NCBI GenBank assembly: GCA_019416265.1
Contig: DXXQ01000216.1
Location: forward strand, 1 to 39,744
Direction of reading: 5' to 3'
DNA length: 39,744 nt
Source: Clostridiales bacterium
GTDB taxonomy: Bacteria > Bacillota > Clostridia > Lachnospirales > Lachnospiraceae
Positions 1 to 7,225 of the stretch are shown here, piece by piece. The position numbers and the translations under genes are program-made. Below the pieces are notes generated by a model that saw only the letters and a program-made list of their open reading frames with translations, made no database searches and had not been told where the DNA came from. Within the stretch, counting starts at the first letter, position 1. Every line of letters starts with the position of its first letter.

Positions 1-1
1 T

Positions 2-2002
2 CTGAAAAGAGTTTCTATTATCTGTAAATCTAAAAAAGTTTCCATTGGTAATGTAAGAGTTTTTTTAAAGAAAAAAGAAGAGCTTCCGGCGGGAAGTCTT
101 ATTTTGGTACGGGGAAAACTGGAGGAGGTGGAAGAGCCTCGAAATCCGGGAGAGTTTAACAGCAGACAGTACTACGCATGCAGACATATCTATTATTTTA
201 TGAAAAAAGCGGAGGTGATAAAAAAATCAAAGGGATTTTCCGGATACGGCCAGTTTCTGCTGGATATACAGGAAAGGCTCGGAGAGTGCTTTGACAGGAC
301 GGCAGGAGAGAGCGCGCCGGTTTTTCGGGCGATTGTGCTGGGGGATAAGGGAGAGCTTACGCCGGAAATAAAAATGAGATATCAGATGGCGGGAATTATC
401 CATATCCTTGCAATATCCGGTCTCCATATCAGTGTGCTCGGCGTTGGACTTTATGAGCTTCTCAAGGGAATCGGCCTTGGAATCTGGCCGTCGGGCATGA
501 TCTCCCTGACTGTTATGCTGGGATATGGTACGATGACAGGAGGGAGCGTGTCTACAATGAGGGCGGTGATCATGTTTCTTATCAGCGTGGGGGCGAAGCT
601 TCTGGGGAGGATTTACGATATGCCTACGGCTCTTGCCCTGGCCGCTGTGCTGATTCTTGTGGAGACTCCGGCCTATCTTCTCGACGGAGGGTTCTGGCTG
701 TCTTTTGGCGCAGTGCTGGGAGTCGGTGTTGTGGGGCCGGTTCTTCAGGAAATTTTCGGAGCAGCGGGGAAGATCGGGAAAGGGCTGGTGTCCTCTCTGG
801 CTGTTCAGGTTACAACCCTTCCCGTTATGCTCTGGTTTTACGGGGAGGTTTCTGTTGCCGGTATTTTCCTGAATCTTCTTGTTCTTCCCACAGTTGGCAT
901 TGTTCTCGGAAGCGGAGCGGCGGCTGCGCTGACAGGACTTGTCTGGGAAAAAGGAGCGGCTCTCTGGGCCATTCCCGGAAGAGGACTGCTGTGGATGTAC
1001 GAGGAATTATGCCGCCTGGCAGCAAAGATCCCTTTCTGTACCTGGATCGGAGGGCGCCCCCGGCTCTGGCAGATCGCAGTGTATTATGTGATCCTGGCAG
1101 CAGCCATGGTATTGTGGAGATATCGGGAAAAAGCAGGAGAAGCGGCTGTCCTTCTTGCCCTGGGTACAGCGGCGGCTGCATGGAGACCCGGAGGGGATTT
1201 TCGGATTACCTGTCTTGACATCGGACAGGGGGATGCAATAGTGATCGAAACCCCGTCAGACCAGACCTTTCTGATCGACGGGGGAAGCAGCAGCAAAAAG
1301 GGAGTCTGTCAGTATCAGATCCTGCCGTATTTAAAGAGCCGGGGGATTTCCCTCATTGACGCTGTTTTTGTTTCCCATACAGACGGAGATCACATCAGCG
1401 GGATACAGGAGTTTCTGGAATATCAGACTCTGGGAGTTACTTCTGTAAAAATCAGGAAGCTGATTTTACCCCGCTGGTCCGATCCCCCTGAGGAGTGGAG
1501 AGAGCTTAAAGAAAGGGCCCGGACTGCGGGGGTGTCGGTTCTGACAGCCAAGGAAGGAGATACTTTTCGCGGGGAGGACGTTGTCTTTGAGGTTCTGTCT
1601 CCCCGGGAGGGAGCAGAGGGGGAGAATGTAAATGAGGAAGGACTGGTGCTGGAGCTTTCCGGGGGAGAATTTCAGGGGCTTTTTACGGGAGATATCGGTA
1701 TGGAAACAGAGGAGAGGCTTCTTGAGAAGGGGCTGGTGGAGGACATAGATTTTCTCAAGGTAGGCCATCACGGGTCGCGTCATTCCACAGGAGAGGCTTT
1801 TGTCCGGGAGACTCTTCCGGAGATCGCAGTGATCTCCGTATCTGAAAACAATACCTACGGTCACCCTTCGGAGGAGGTTATCCGCCGTCTGGAGGAGGCC
1901 GGGACGGAGGTGTACTGCACAAAAGACCGGGGCGCTGTCACTGTTTTTGCAGATGAGGGAAAAATATGGGCTTCCTCTGTCAGAAAGAGTCAAGGAAGGT
2001 GA
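2..2002 (+). CDS. comEC: ComEC/Rec2 DNA uptake channel, 5'-truncated by the window edge
   Basis: ComEC forms the inner-membrane channel that carries single-stranded DNA into the cell during transformation. The reading frame is open from base 2 with no stop, so the true start lies upstream and a TTG at 104 should not be taken as the start. The visible 666 residues begin inside the N-terminal soluble domain (VRGKLEEV, then RNPGEFN, typical of the DUF4131 region). A hydrophobic competence domain follows, with the hallmark HILAISGLHIS near visible residue 140. From about residue 399 there is a metallo-beta-lactamase-like domain (LDIGQGDAI, HTDGDH near 459, GHHGSRHS near 587), whose metal-binding histidines and aspartates are intact. 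comF lies 15 kb downstream in the same window. Identity is secure; whether the organism is naturally competent is not shown. Confidence 0.93.
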   Translation: MKRVSIICKSKKVSIGNVRVFLKKKEELPAGSLILVRGKLEEVEEPRNPGEFNSRQYYACRHIYYFMKKAEVIKKSKGFSGYGQFLLDIQERLGECFDRTAGESAPVFRAIVLGDKGELTPEIKMRYQMAGIIHILAISGLHISVLGVGLYELLKGIGLGIWPSGMISLTVMLGYGTMTGGSVSTMRAVIMFLISVGAKLLGRIYDMPTALALAAVLILVETPAYLLDGGFWLSFGAVLGVGVVGPVLQEIFGAAGKIGKGLVSSLAVQVTTLPVMLWFYGEVSVAGIFLNLLVLPTVGIVLGSGAAAALTGLVWEKGAALWAIPGRGLLWMYEELCRLAAKIPFCTWIGGRPRLWQIAVYYVILAAAMVLWRYREKAGEAAVLLALGTAAAAWRPGGDFRITCLDIGQGDAIVIETPSDQTFLIDGGSSSKKGVCQYQILPYLKSRGISLIDAVFVSHTDGDHISGIQEFLEYQTLGVTSVKIRKLILPRWSDPPEEWRELKERARTAGVSVLTAKEGDTFRGEDVVFEVLSPREGAEGENVNEEGLVLELSGGEFQGLFTGDIGMETEERLLEKGLVEDIDFLKVGHHGSRHSTGEAFVRETLPEIAVISVSENNTYGHPSEEVIRRLEEAGTEVYCTKDRGAVTVFADEGKIWASSVRKSQGR

Positions 2003-2017
2003 GGAGGAAGAGCATCC

Positions 2018-2046
2018 TTGCGAAAATGGAAAGGCTATGCTAAGAT
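2018..2046 (+). promoter_or_regulatory. Candidate sigma-A promoter for holA
   Basis: A -35 TTGCGA at 2018-2023 and a -10 TAAGAT at 2041-2046 are 17 bases apart, and TGC directly before the -10 gives an extended -10. It sits between the comEC stop and the holA start, 24 bases before the ATG, so the holA leader would be short. Confidence 0.5.
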
Positions 2047-2069
2047 AAACTCACGAAAAGGAGAGGATT

Positions 2070-3056
2070 ATGAAGCGAATTCAGGAAGATATCAGAACAG
2101 GACAATTGAAACAGGCTTATCTTTTGTATGGGGACGAGGCCTATCTGCGGCAGCAGTATAAGCACAAGCTGGTGAAGGCTCTGAATCCGGACGATGATAC
2201 CATGAATTTCAGTAAATTTGAGGGAAAGGGAATCGATGTAAGAGGGCTGATCGATCTCTGTGAAACCATGCCTTTTTTTGCGGAGAGGCGTGTGATCCTT
2301 CTGGAGGATACAGGTTTTTTTAAGAACAAGTGCGATGAGCTTGCAGATTACATGAAAGAGCTGCCGGGTTATCTTTATCTTATTTTTGCGGAGACAGAGG
2401 TGGATAAGAGAAGCCGGATGTATAAGGCGGTAAAAAACTGCGGCTGTGTGACGGAATTTGCAGGTCAGGATGAAAAAACTCTGATGCGGTGGGCAGCAGG
2501 CATTCTGGGAAAAGAGGGGCGGAAGATCACCCAGAGAGACATGGAGCTTCTTCTGACGAAAACAGGTACGGATATGGGGAATCTGCGGATGGAGCTTGAG
2601 AAGCTGATTTCCTATACAGAGGGGAAGGATGTCATAACTTCTGAAGACATTGAGGAAATCTGCACTACGCAGACAACAAACAAGATTTTTGACATGGTGA
2701 GGGCTGTTACGGAAAAAGATCAGAAGAAAGCCCTTGATCTGTATTACGATCTTCTTACTCTGAAGGAACCTCCCATGCGGATTTTGTTTCTTCTTGCCAG
2801 ACAGTACCGCCAGCTTCTTCTTGCAAAGAAAATGACGTCGGAAGGGGCTTCCCAGAATGAGATTTCTTCCAGGCTCGGAATCCCTGTTTTTGCAGTGCGA
2901 AACATTGTGTCCTGCGCCCGTTCTTATGAGACGGAGGAGCTTGAGAAGGCTGTGGAGGATTTTGTAGACGCTGAGGAAGCGGTGAAAACAGGACGTCTGG
3001 GGGATGTGCTCAGCGTGGAGCTTCTGATCGTGAAATACAGTTCTGTCCGGTCGTGA
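2070..3056 (+). CDS. holA: DNA polymerase III subunit delta
   Basis: The delta subunit of the clamp loader opens the beta sliding clamp and is an AAA+ family protein without ATPase activity of its own. The 328-residue product has the family length. It starts with MKRIQEDIRTGQ and QAYLLYGDEAYL, the usual opening, where the degenerate nucleotide-site region lacks a Walker A lysine. The middle has EICTTQTTNKIFDMVRAV and the C-terminal collar region has the helical LARQYRQLLLAKKM and RLGIPVFAVRNI. The ATG at 2070 is preceded by AAAGGAGAGG. The gene sits directly after comEC and is convergent with rpsT; comEC-holA-rpsT is a frequent arrangement in Firmicutes. Confidence 0.93.
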   Translation: MKRIQEDIRTGQLKQAYLLYGDEAYLRQQYKHKLVKALNPDDDTMNFSKFEGKGIDVRGLIDLCETMPFFAERRVILLEDTGFFKNKCDELADYMKELPGYLYLIFAETEVDKRSRMYKAVKNCGCVTEFAGQDEKTLMRWAAGILGKEGRKITQRDMELLLTKTGTDMGNLRMELEKLISYTEGKDVITSEDIEEICTTQTTNKIFDMVRAVTEKDQKKALDLYYDLLTLKEPPMRILFLLARQYRQLLLAKKMTSEGASQNEISSRLGIPVFAVRNIVSCARSYETEELEKAVEDFVDAEEAVKTGRLGDVLSVELLIVKYSSVRS

Positions 3057-3084
3057 TAAAATTTGAGAGAAAAAGAGAAAATAA

Positions 3085-3117
3085 AAAGACAACCACATGA
3101 CGGTGATGGTTGTCTTT
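3085..3117. terminator. Bidirectional rho-independent terminator between holA and rpsT
   Basis: An 11-bp perfect stem (AAAGACAACCA at 3085-3095 with its complement at 3107-3117) closes an 11-base loop. On the + strand it is followed by a T-rich stretch, and on the - strand by another T-rich stretch (complement of the A-rich 3061-3084). It therefore can end transcripts of both converging genes. Confidence 0.8.
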
Positions 3118-3176
3118 CATTTTCATTTATAAGCTTATAATTAAAAACGAATATCTATTAGCCGGTACAGCAGAAA

Positions 3177-3440
3177 TTAGTTGATGCTGTTAACGGCTTT
3201 GGATAAACGAGAAACTTTTCTAGCGCAGTTGTTTTTGTGGAAAACACCTTTGGATGTAGCTTTGCTGATTACAGAAACTGCATCGTTTAATGCTGCCTGT
3301 GCTGCTGCTTTGTCTTTCAGTTCTACTGCAGCCTCAACTTTTTTGATAGCTGTTTTAACGGAAGATTTGATAGCTTTGTTTCTCGCAGCTTTAGTTCTGT
3401 TTACTAAGATTCTTTTTTTAGCAGATTTGATATTTGCCAA
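3177..3440 (-). CDS. rpsT: 30S ribosomal protein S20
   Basis: S20 binds 16S rRNA and helps assemble the small subunit. The 87-residue product begins (M)ANIKSAKKRILVN and is rich in Lys, Arg and Ala, as expected for the family. The start is a TTG at 3440 (- strand), preceded by GGAGG with an 8-base spacer. The frame stays open 39 codons further upstream, but that extension has no S20 similarity and overlaps the promoter region. A rare TTG start is also seen in other bacterial S20 genes, where it matters for autogenous control; whether this holds here is inference. The gene is monocistronic, with its own promoter and terminator. Confidence 0.95.
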   Translation of the reverse strand: MANIKSAKKRILVNRTKAARNKAIKSSVKTAIKKVEAAVELKDKAAAQAALNDAVSVISKATSKGVFHKNNCARKVSRLSKAVNSIN

Positions 3441-3528
3441 TTCTGACACCTCCAATTCCGGTATATAATAATGATTTTGCTGATTGTCATAAGAACAGAC
3501 ACGGGCGTTCCTATGAACATGCTTGTAT

Positions 3529-3557
3529 AGTTTATTATAATTAGCGAAAAATGTCAA
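3529..3557 (-). promoter_or_regulatory. Sigma-A promoter of rpsT
   Basis: Read on the - strand, a perfect -35 TTGACA (3557-3552) is followed 17 bases later by a -10 TAAACT (3534-3529). A TATAAT also lies within the spacer but only 12 bases from the -35, too close to pair with it. The implied leader before the TTG start is about 80 bases. Confidence 0.65.
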
Positions 3558-3601
3558 TACATATTTCCATAAAAAAAGAGAAAAACTAAGAAAAATGATT
3601 A

Positions 3602-3621
3602 CTGTGAACGGAGTGAGCAGT
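3602..3621 (+). repeat. 20-base dispersed repeat, copy 1 (upstream of gpr)
   Basis: CTGTGAACGGAGTGAGCAGT here matches 39725-39744 at 19 of 20 positions. In this copy it is flanked by ATTACTG (3598-3604) and CAGTAAT (3618-3624), a 7-bp inverted repeat. The upstream in-frame ATG of gpr (3623) falls at its edge, so that ATG may belong to the repeat rather than the gene. Confidence 0.55.
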
Positions 3622-3667
3622 AATGGGAACCAGGGAATCTGCGGATAGAGAACAACGGAGGCGGAGA

Positions 3668-4570
3668 ATGTTGGAAAATTACAGAATCAGAACAGACCTT
3701 GCCCTTGAGGCGACGGAACGGTTTACAGAAGAAAATGTGGAAATCAGAGGGGTGGAGATTCATGAGTCTTACAATGAGGAGAAGGATGTCCGGACAACTG
3801 TGGTCAGGATCACAACGGAAAACGGTGCGCGGGCCATGGGCAGACCTCAGGGAAATTACATCACAATAGAAGCGCCGGATCTGTCTGCGCCGGACGAGGA
3901 TTATCACAGGGAGATCTCCCAGGAGATCGCGTCCCATCTCAGCCAGCTGATCGACCTGGACAAAGAGCAGTCGATCCTTGTGGTGGGCCTTGGAAACCGG
4001 GGAGTCACGGCTGATGCCTTAGGACCCCGCGTGGTGGAAAATCTCCATATGACAAGACACATTATCCGGGAGTACGGGCTGAAAAGCACAGGGAAAGAAA
4101 AAATGCACCGTACAAGCGGGATTATTCCCGGGGTAATGGCCCAGACGGGAATGGAGACATCGGAGATCGTACAGGGGATTGTGGCAGAGACAAAGCCGGA
4201 TGTTGTGATCGCCGTTGACGCCCTGGCTGCCAGAAGCACAAGAAGGCTGAACAGAACCATTCAGATCACAGATACGGGAATCAATCCCGGTTCCGGTGTG
4301 CAGAATCACAGGATCGGACTTACGGAGGAGAATCTCAAGGTAAAGGTGATCGGTATTGGGGTACCCACAGTGGTGGATGCTGCCACCATTGTTCATGATT
4401 CCATGGCGCATCTTCTGGAAGCCCTTGATGAGGCAGAGCAGAAGGAGTTTCTGGAAGAGATGATCTCCCCCCATCTTCACAGTATGTTTGTGACGCCGAA
4501 GGATGTGGATGAAACAGTGAAATATTTAAGCTTTACCATATCGGAAGGGCTGAATCTGGCTTTTTCCTGA
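3668..4570 (+). CDS. gpr: GPR endopeptidase, germination protease for small acid-soluble spore proteins
   Basis: GPR degrades the small acid-soluble proteins that coat spore DNA when the spore germinates. It is made as a zymogen in the forespore and processes itself. The 300-residue product opens with ENYRIRTDLALEA, the conserved N-terminal region. It carries GLGNRGVTADALGP and IAVDALAARSTRRL, which hold the two aspartates linked to catalysis in this atypical aspartic protease family (A25), then TDTGINPGSGV. I chose ATG 3668 because GGAGG lies 6 bases before it and the length before RTDLA fits the family. An ATG 15 codons upstream (3623) has a weaker site and lies in a repeat. spoIIP follows after 80 bases, as in Bacillus. 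Confidence 0.92.
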   Translation: MLENYRIRTDLALEATERFTEENVEIRGVEIHESYNEEKDVRTTVVRITTENGARAMGRPQGNYITIEAPDLSAPDEDYHREISQEIASHLSQLIDLDKEQSILVVGLGNRGVTADALGPRVVENLHMTRHIIREYGLKSTGKEKMHRTSGIIPGVMAQTGMETSEIVQGIVAETKPDVVIAVDALAARSTRRLNRTIQITDTGINPGSGVQNHRIGLTEENLKVKVIGIGVPTVVDAATIVHDSMAHLLEALDEAEQKEFLEEMISPHLHSMFVTPKDVDETVKYLSFTISEGLNLAFS

Positions 4571-4602
4571 AAAGAGAATAAATTCCGGCAGGATGGACAG
4601 GT

Positions 4603-4631
4603 GTATAAAAAAGGGGACTTCGTCATAGGAT
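4603..4631 (+). promoter_or_regulatory. Possible sigma-E-type promoter for spoIIP
   Basis: In the gpr-spoIIP gap, GTATAAA (4603-4609) and CATAGGAT (4624-4631) are placed so that ATA and CATA are 16 bases apart, the geometry of mother-cell sigma-E promoters. The -10 match is partial (CATA and the final T). In Bacillus spoIIP is transcribed by sigma-E, which makes this reading plausible. Confidence 0.35.
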
Positions 4632-4650
4632 AACGTGAGGTGGTGATCAG

Positions 4651-5853
4651 GTGACGAAAATCCAGAAAGCAGTAAGCGTCTGCATGAGTCTGTGCTTTTT
4701 TATGATACTGGCAATGCTGCCGGGGCAGCTTTTTTTTCAGGAAAATGTGTACAGGCAGCTTCCGCTGTACCGCTTTCTGGAAGAGAAGGCCGCATTGACG
4801 CCGCTCTCTGAGGACAGGGAGACATATGAAAAAATCGTGTCTGCAAACGGGGAGTATCTTGGGCAGAAAATCCGTGAGGAACAGCTTCGGGCCAGCCGTC
4901 TTCAGGAGGAGAAGAAACGGGAGAAGGAGGAAAGCGAAGCCCGGGAAGAGCGGACAGGCGAAGTTCAGAAAAAACAGGAAAAGACAAGGCAACAGGAGAC
5001 AGAAGGAACGGAGGAGACAGAGACTCCGGCATCTCCTAAAGAGAAGGAGGAGGTTGAGACTGCGGCAATTGTGAACCCTGTTATTGATCTGTCGCCGGAG
5101 AGACTTGCGGACAGCGATTATCTTTTAAACCAGTTCTTTGTGGAAGATTCGGCAACAGAGGCTTTTCCGGGGCTTTTAAATGCAGCGCGTTTTCTGGAAA
5201 AAGACCTGACGATCGAACAGGACGCTTCTGTCCCTCAGATTCTGATCTACCACAGTCATGCCTCGGAAACCTTTGCGGATTCCAGGGAAGGGAGGCAGAG
5301 CGATACAGTTGTGGGAGTGGGAAGCTGCCTTGCCCGTATTCTGGAAGAAAAATACGGCTATGGTGTGATTCATATAAAAGAAGCCTTTGACATGGCCGGG
5401 GGAACTCTGGACAGGAGTAAGGCCTATGATTATGCGGGAGAATTTCTTGTTTCTTTTCTCCAGGAAAATCCCGGCATTGAGGTGATCCTGGACGTACACA
5501 GGGACGGTGTTCCGGAGAACCGCCGTCTGGTGACGGAAATCAACGGGAAAAAGACGGCCCAGGTGATGTTTTATAACGGCATCAGCTATACGAAGGAACA
5601 GGGAAAGGTAGAATATCTGCCCAACCCTTACATAGAAGATAATCTGGCGTTCTCCTTTCAGATGGAATACCAGGCTGCACAGTATTATCCTGATTTTTAC
5701 CGCTGTATTTATCTGGCCGGATACAGGTATAACCTGCATTTGCGGCCCAGATCCATGCTCCTTGAGGTAGGGGCACAGAACAACACGGTACAGGAAGCAA
5801 AAAATGCCATGGAGCCCTTTGCGCAGCTCCTTGACAAAGTGCTCAGGGGATGA
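4651..5853 (+). CDS. spoIIP: Stage II sporulation protein P, peptidoglycan amidase/endopeptidase
   Basis: SpoIIP works with SpoIID and SpoIIM to trim septal peptidoglycan during engulfment of the forespore. The 400-residue product has a membrane anchor near residues 8-28. A Lys/Glu-rich linker (about 70-130) follows. The catalytic domain has ILIYHSHASETF, DTVVGVGSCLARIL, EVILDVHRDG with its conserved histidine, and a C-terminal LLEVGAQNNTVQEA, all typical of the family. The start is GTG at 4651, preceded by GAGGTGG with an 8-base spacer. It lies just downstream of gpr on the same strand, the conserved pairing. Confidence 0.93.
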   Translation: MTKIQKAVSVCMSLCFFMILAMLPGQLFFQENVYRQLPLYRFLEEKAALTPLSEDRETYEKIVSANGEYLGQKIREEQLRASRLQEEKKREKEESEAREERTGEVQKKQEKTRQQETEGTEETETPASPKEKEEVETAAIVNPVIDLSPERLADSDYLLNQFFVEDSATEAFPGLLNAARFLEKDLTIEQDASVPQILIYHSHASETFADSREGRQSDTVVGVGSCLARILEEKYGYGVIHIKEAFDMAGGTLDRSKAYDYAGEFLVSFLQENPGIEVILDVHRDGVPENRRLVTEINGKKTAQVMFYNGISYTKEQGKVEYLPNPYIEDNLAFSFQMEYQAAQYYPDFYRCIYLAGYRYNLHLRPRSMLLEVGAQNNTVQEAKNAMEPFAQLLDKVLRG

Positions 5854-5907
5854 AAAAAAACAGGGGGGATCCGATAAAATTATGTGGCTATTTTACAGGC
5901 TATCATT

Positions 5908-5913
5908 TATAAT
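5908..5913 (+). promoter_or_regulatory. Candidate -10 element before the duplicated-domain secreted protein
   Basis: A perfect TATAAT lies 30 bases before the ATG at 5943. No good -35 is visible at 16-18 bases, so the assignment rests on the -10 alone. Confidence 0.3.
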
Positions 5914-5942
5914 TAGGCATATGATGAAAGGAGGTTTTTCAT

Positions 5943-7100
5943 ATGAAGAAAAGAACCTGGATGGCACTTGCAGCTGCAGGATGCATGACAATGGCGCCGA
6001 TGACGGTATTGGGCGGGGAAGAAGCGGGAATGTCCGAGGATATTTACAGCTTCCAGATAGAATACGACGGAGAACTCTTTGAGCTTCCCATGGCATTTTC
6101 GGAACTGACAGACAGAGGATGGAAACTCAGCAAATATGACGATCCCAACACAAAAGTGGGAACGAATTCCTACGCTATGGTCGGATTTGTCAAAGGAGAT
6201 CTGGAGCTCAGGGCAGATGTGATCAATTTCGGGATCAATGAGGCCGCTCTGGAGGAATGTCTGATCGGCGGTCTTACTGTGGATGCAAGCTATTCGGAGA
6301 TGGATTTTAATGAAACTCCGGTAGAGCTTCCGGGAGGAATCCTGATGGGAAGCTCCACTCTGGATGATATCAAGGCAGCATATGGAGAACCCAGCGACAC
6401 TTATGAGGGAGATAATTATGTAAAGGTAACCTATGAACGGGATATGTACCAGGATGTGGAGCTTTATGTATATAAAGAACAGAATGCCCTGCTTCAGGCC
6501 TCCCTTCGAAACTTTACGGAGCCGGAAGATTTTGACAAGGGCAGTGTGAGCACGGAGGCTCCGGATATTGTGACTGCATATCAGGCCCCGACAGAACCGG
6601 GAAAGGATTTCATGGATCCGGTAGTGGAATATTTCGGAGATCTGTATACCCTGCCTGCTCCTGTTTCTGCATTTACAGCCAATGGCTGGGAGCTTAAGGA
6701 TGTGGAAGAGGGAGCTTTTGCAGAAGGAGGCGGTCTGGAATTTATTGAGATGATGAAAGAAAATCAGACTGTGAGATTCAGCGTTTATAATCTGACAGAA
6801 AATGCAGTTACCATTGAGAACTGTTTTGTCACAGAGCTGAAGCATGCGGAATATGATCCTGAGGTAATTGCAATGAAGCTTTCCGGTGATATCAGCCTCG
6901 GAGCAGAGAGAGACAATCTGGTGGCCCTTGCCAAGGAAAAAGGCTTTGTCTGCGAACTGGATGATGAGGGCAGCTATCTGACCATTTATAAAGACAAAGA
7001 AACAAAGCTGGAAACAAGACTGGAGATCTGGTTCAACCAGGAAAAGAGTAAATCAAAGGCAGCGGCTCTTACCTACAGAAACGAAATCCTTCCGCAATAA
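5943..7100 (+). CDS. Secreted protein of unknown function with a duplicated domain
   Basis: I do not recognise a named family. The 385-residue product has a signal peptide (MKKRTWMALAAAGCMTM, cleavage likely near VLGG at 22-25). Two related halves of about 155 residues follow. The first starts with IEYDGELFELPMAFSELTDRGWKL and the second with VEYFGDLYTLPAPVSAFTANGWELK; each is written here only by its opening positions, near residues 36 and 222. Both halves then contain a short-side-chain beta pattern with ENCFV/EECLIGG-like segments and an ITLG/GSSTLDDIKAA-type segment before a YVKVTYE- or YLTIYKDKE-type strand. ATG 5943 follows AAAGGAGG. It has its own candidate promoter and no close operon partner. 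An extracellular ligand-binding role is possible but unproven. Confidence 0.8.
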   Translation: MKKRTWMALAAAGCMTMAPMTVLGGEEAGMSEDIYSFQIEYDGELFELPMAFSELTDRGWKLSKYDDPNTKVGTNSYAMVGFVKGDLELRADVINFGINEAALEECLIGGLTVDASYSEMDFNETPVELPGGILMGSSTLDDIKAAYGEPSDTYEGDNYVKVTYERDMYQDVELYVYKEQNALLQASLRNFTEPEDFDKGSVSTEAPDIVTAYQAPTEPGKDFMDPVVEYFGDLYTLPAPVSAFTANGWELKDVEEGAFAEGGGLEFIEMMKENQTVRFSVYNLTENAVTIENCFVTELKHAEYDPEVIAMKLSGDISLGAERDNLVALAKEKGFVCELDDEGSYLTIYKDKETKLETRLEIWFNQEKSKSKAAALTYRNEILPQ

Positions 7101-7144
7101 TCTTTCATATAAAAAGCTGTGTAAAAAGATTACATAAAAATTCG

Positions 7145-7174
7145 GTGACAAATCCGCGGCCGATATGCTATAAT
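7145..7174 (+). promoter_or_regulatory. Sigma-A promoter with extended -10 for lepA
   Basis: GTGACA (7145-7150) and TATAAT (7169-7174) are 18 bases apart, and TGC stands directly before the -10. This is a strong match. The start of transcription would be about 45 bases before the lepA ATG. Confidence 0.7.
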
Positions 7175-7225
7175 ACAAAATTAGCAAAGAAACAGTTTAG
7201 AGAAAGACAGAGGAGGAACTCCTGA

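Noticed and set aside
2040..3098. A 352-codon open frame antisense to holA
   Set aside because: It mirrors the codon pattern of holA, has no ribosome site or recognisable protein, and runs through the bidirectional terminator.
3177..3557. A longer rpsT frame of 126 codons starting at 3557
   Set aside because: The first 39 codons overlap the TTGACA promoter and have no S20 similarity; GGAGG sits correctly before the TTG at 3440.
3623..3667. ATG 3623 as gpr start
   Set aside because: It borders a dispersed repeat, has a weaker ribosome site, and gives an N-terminus too long for the family; ATG 3668 has GGAGG at 6 bases.
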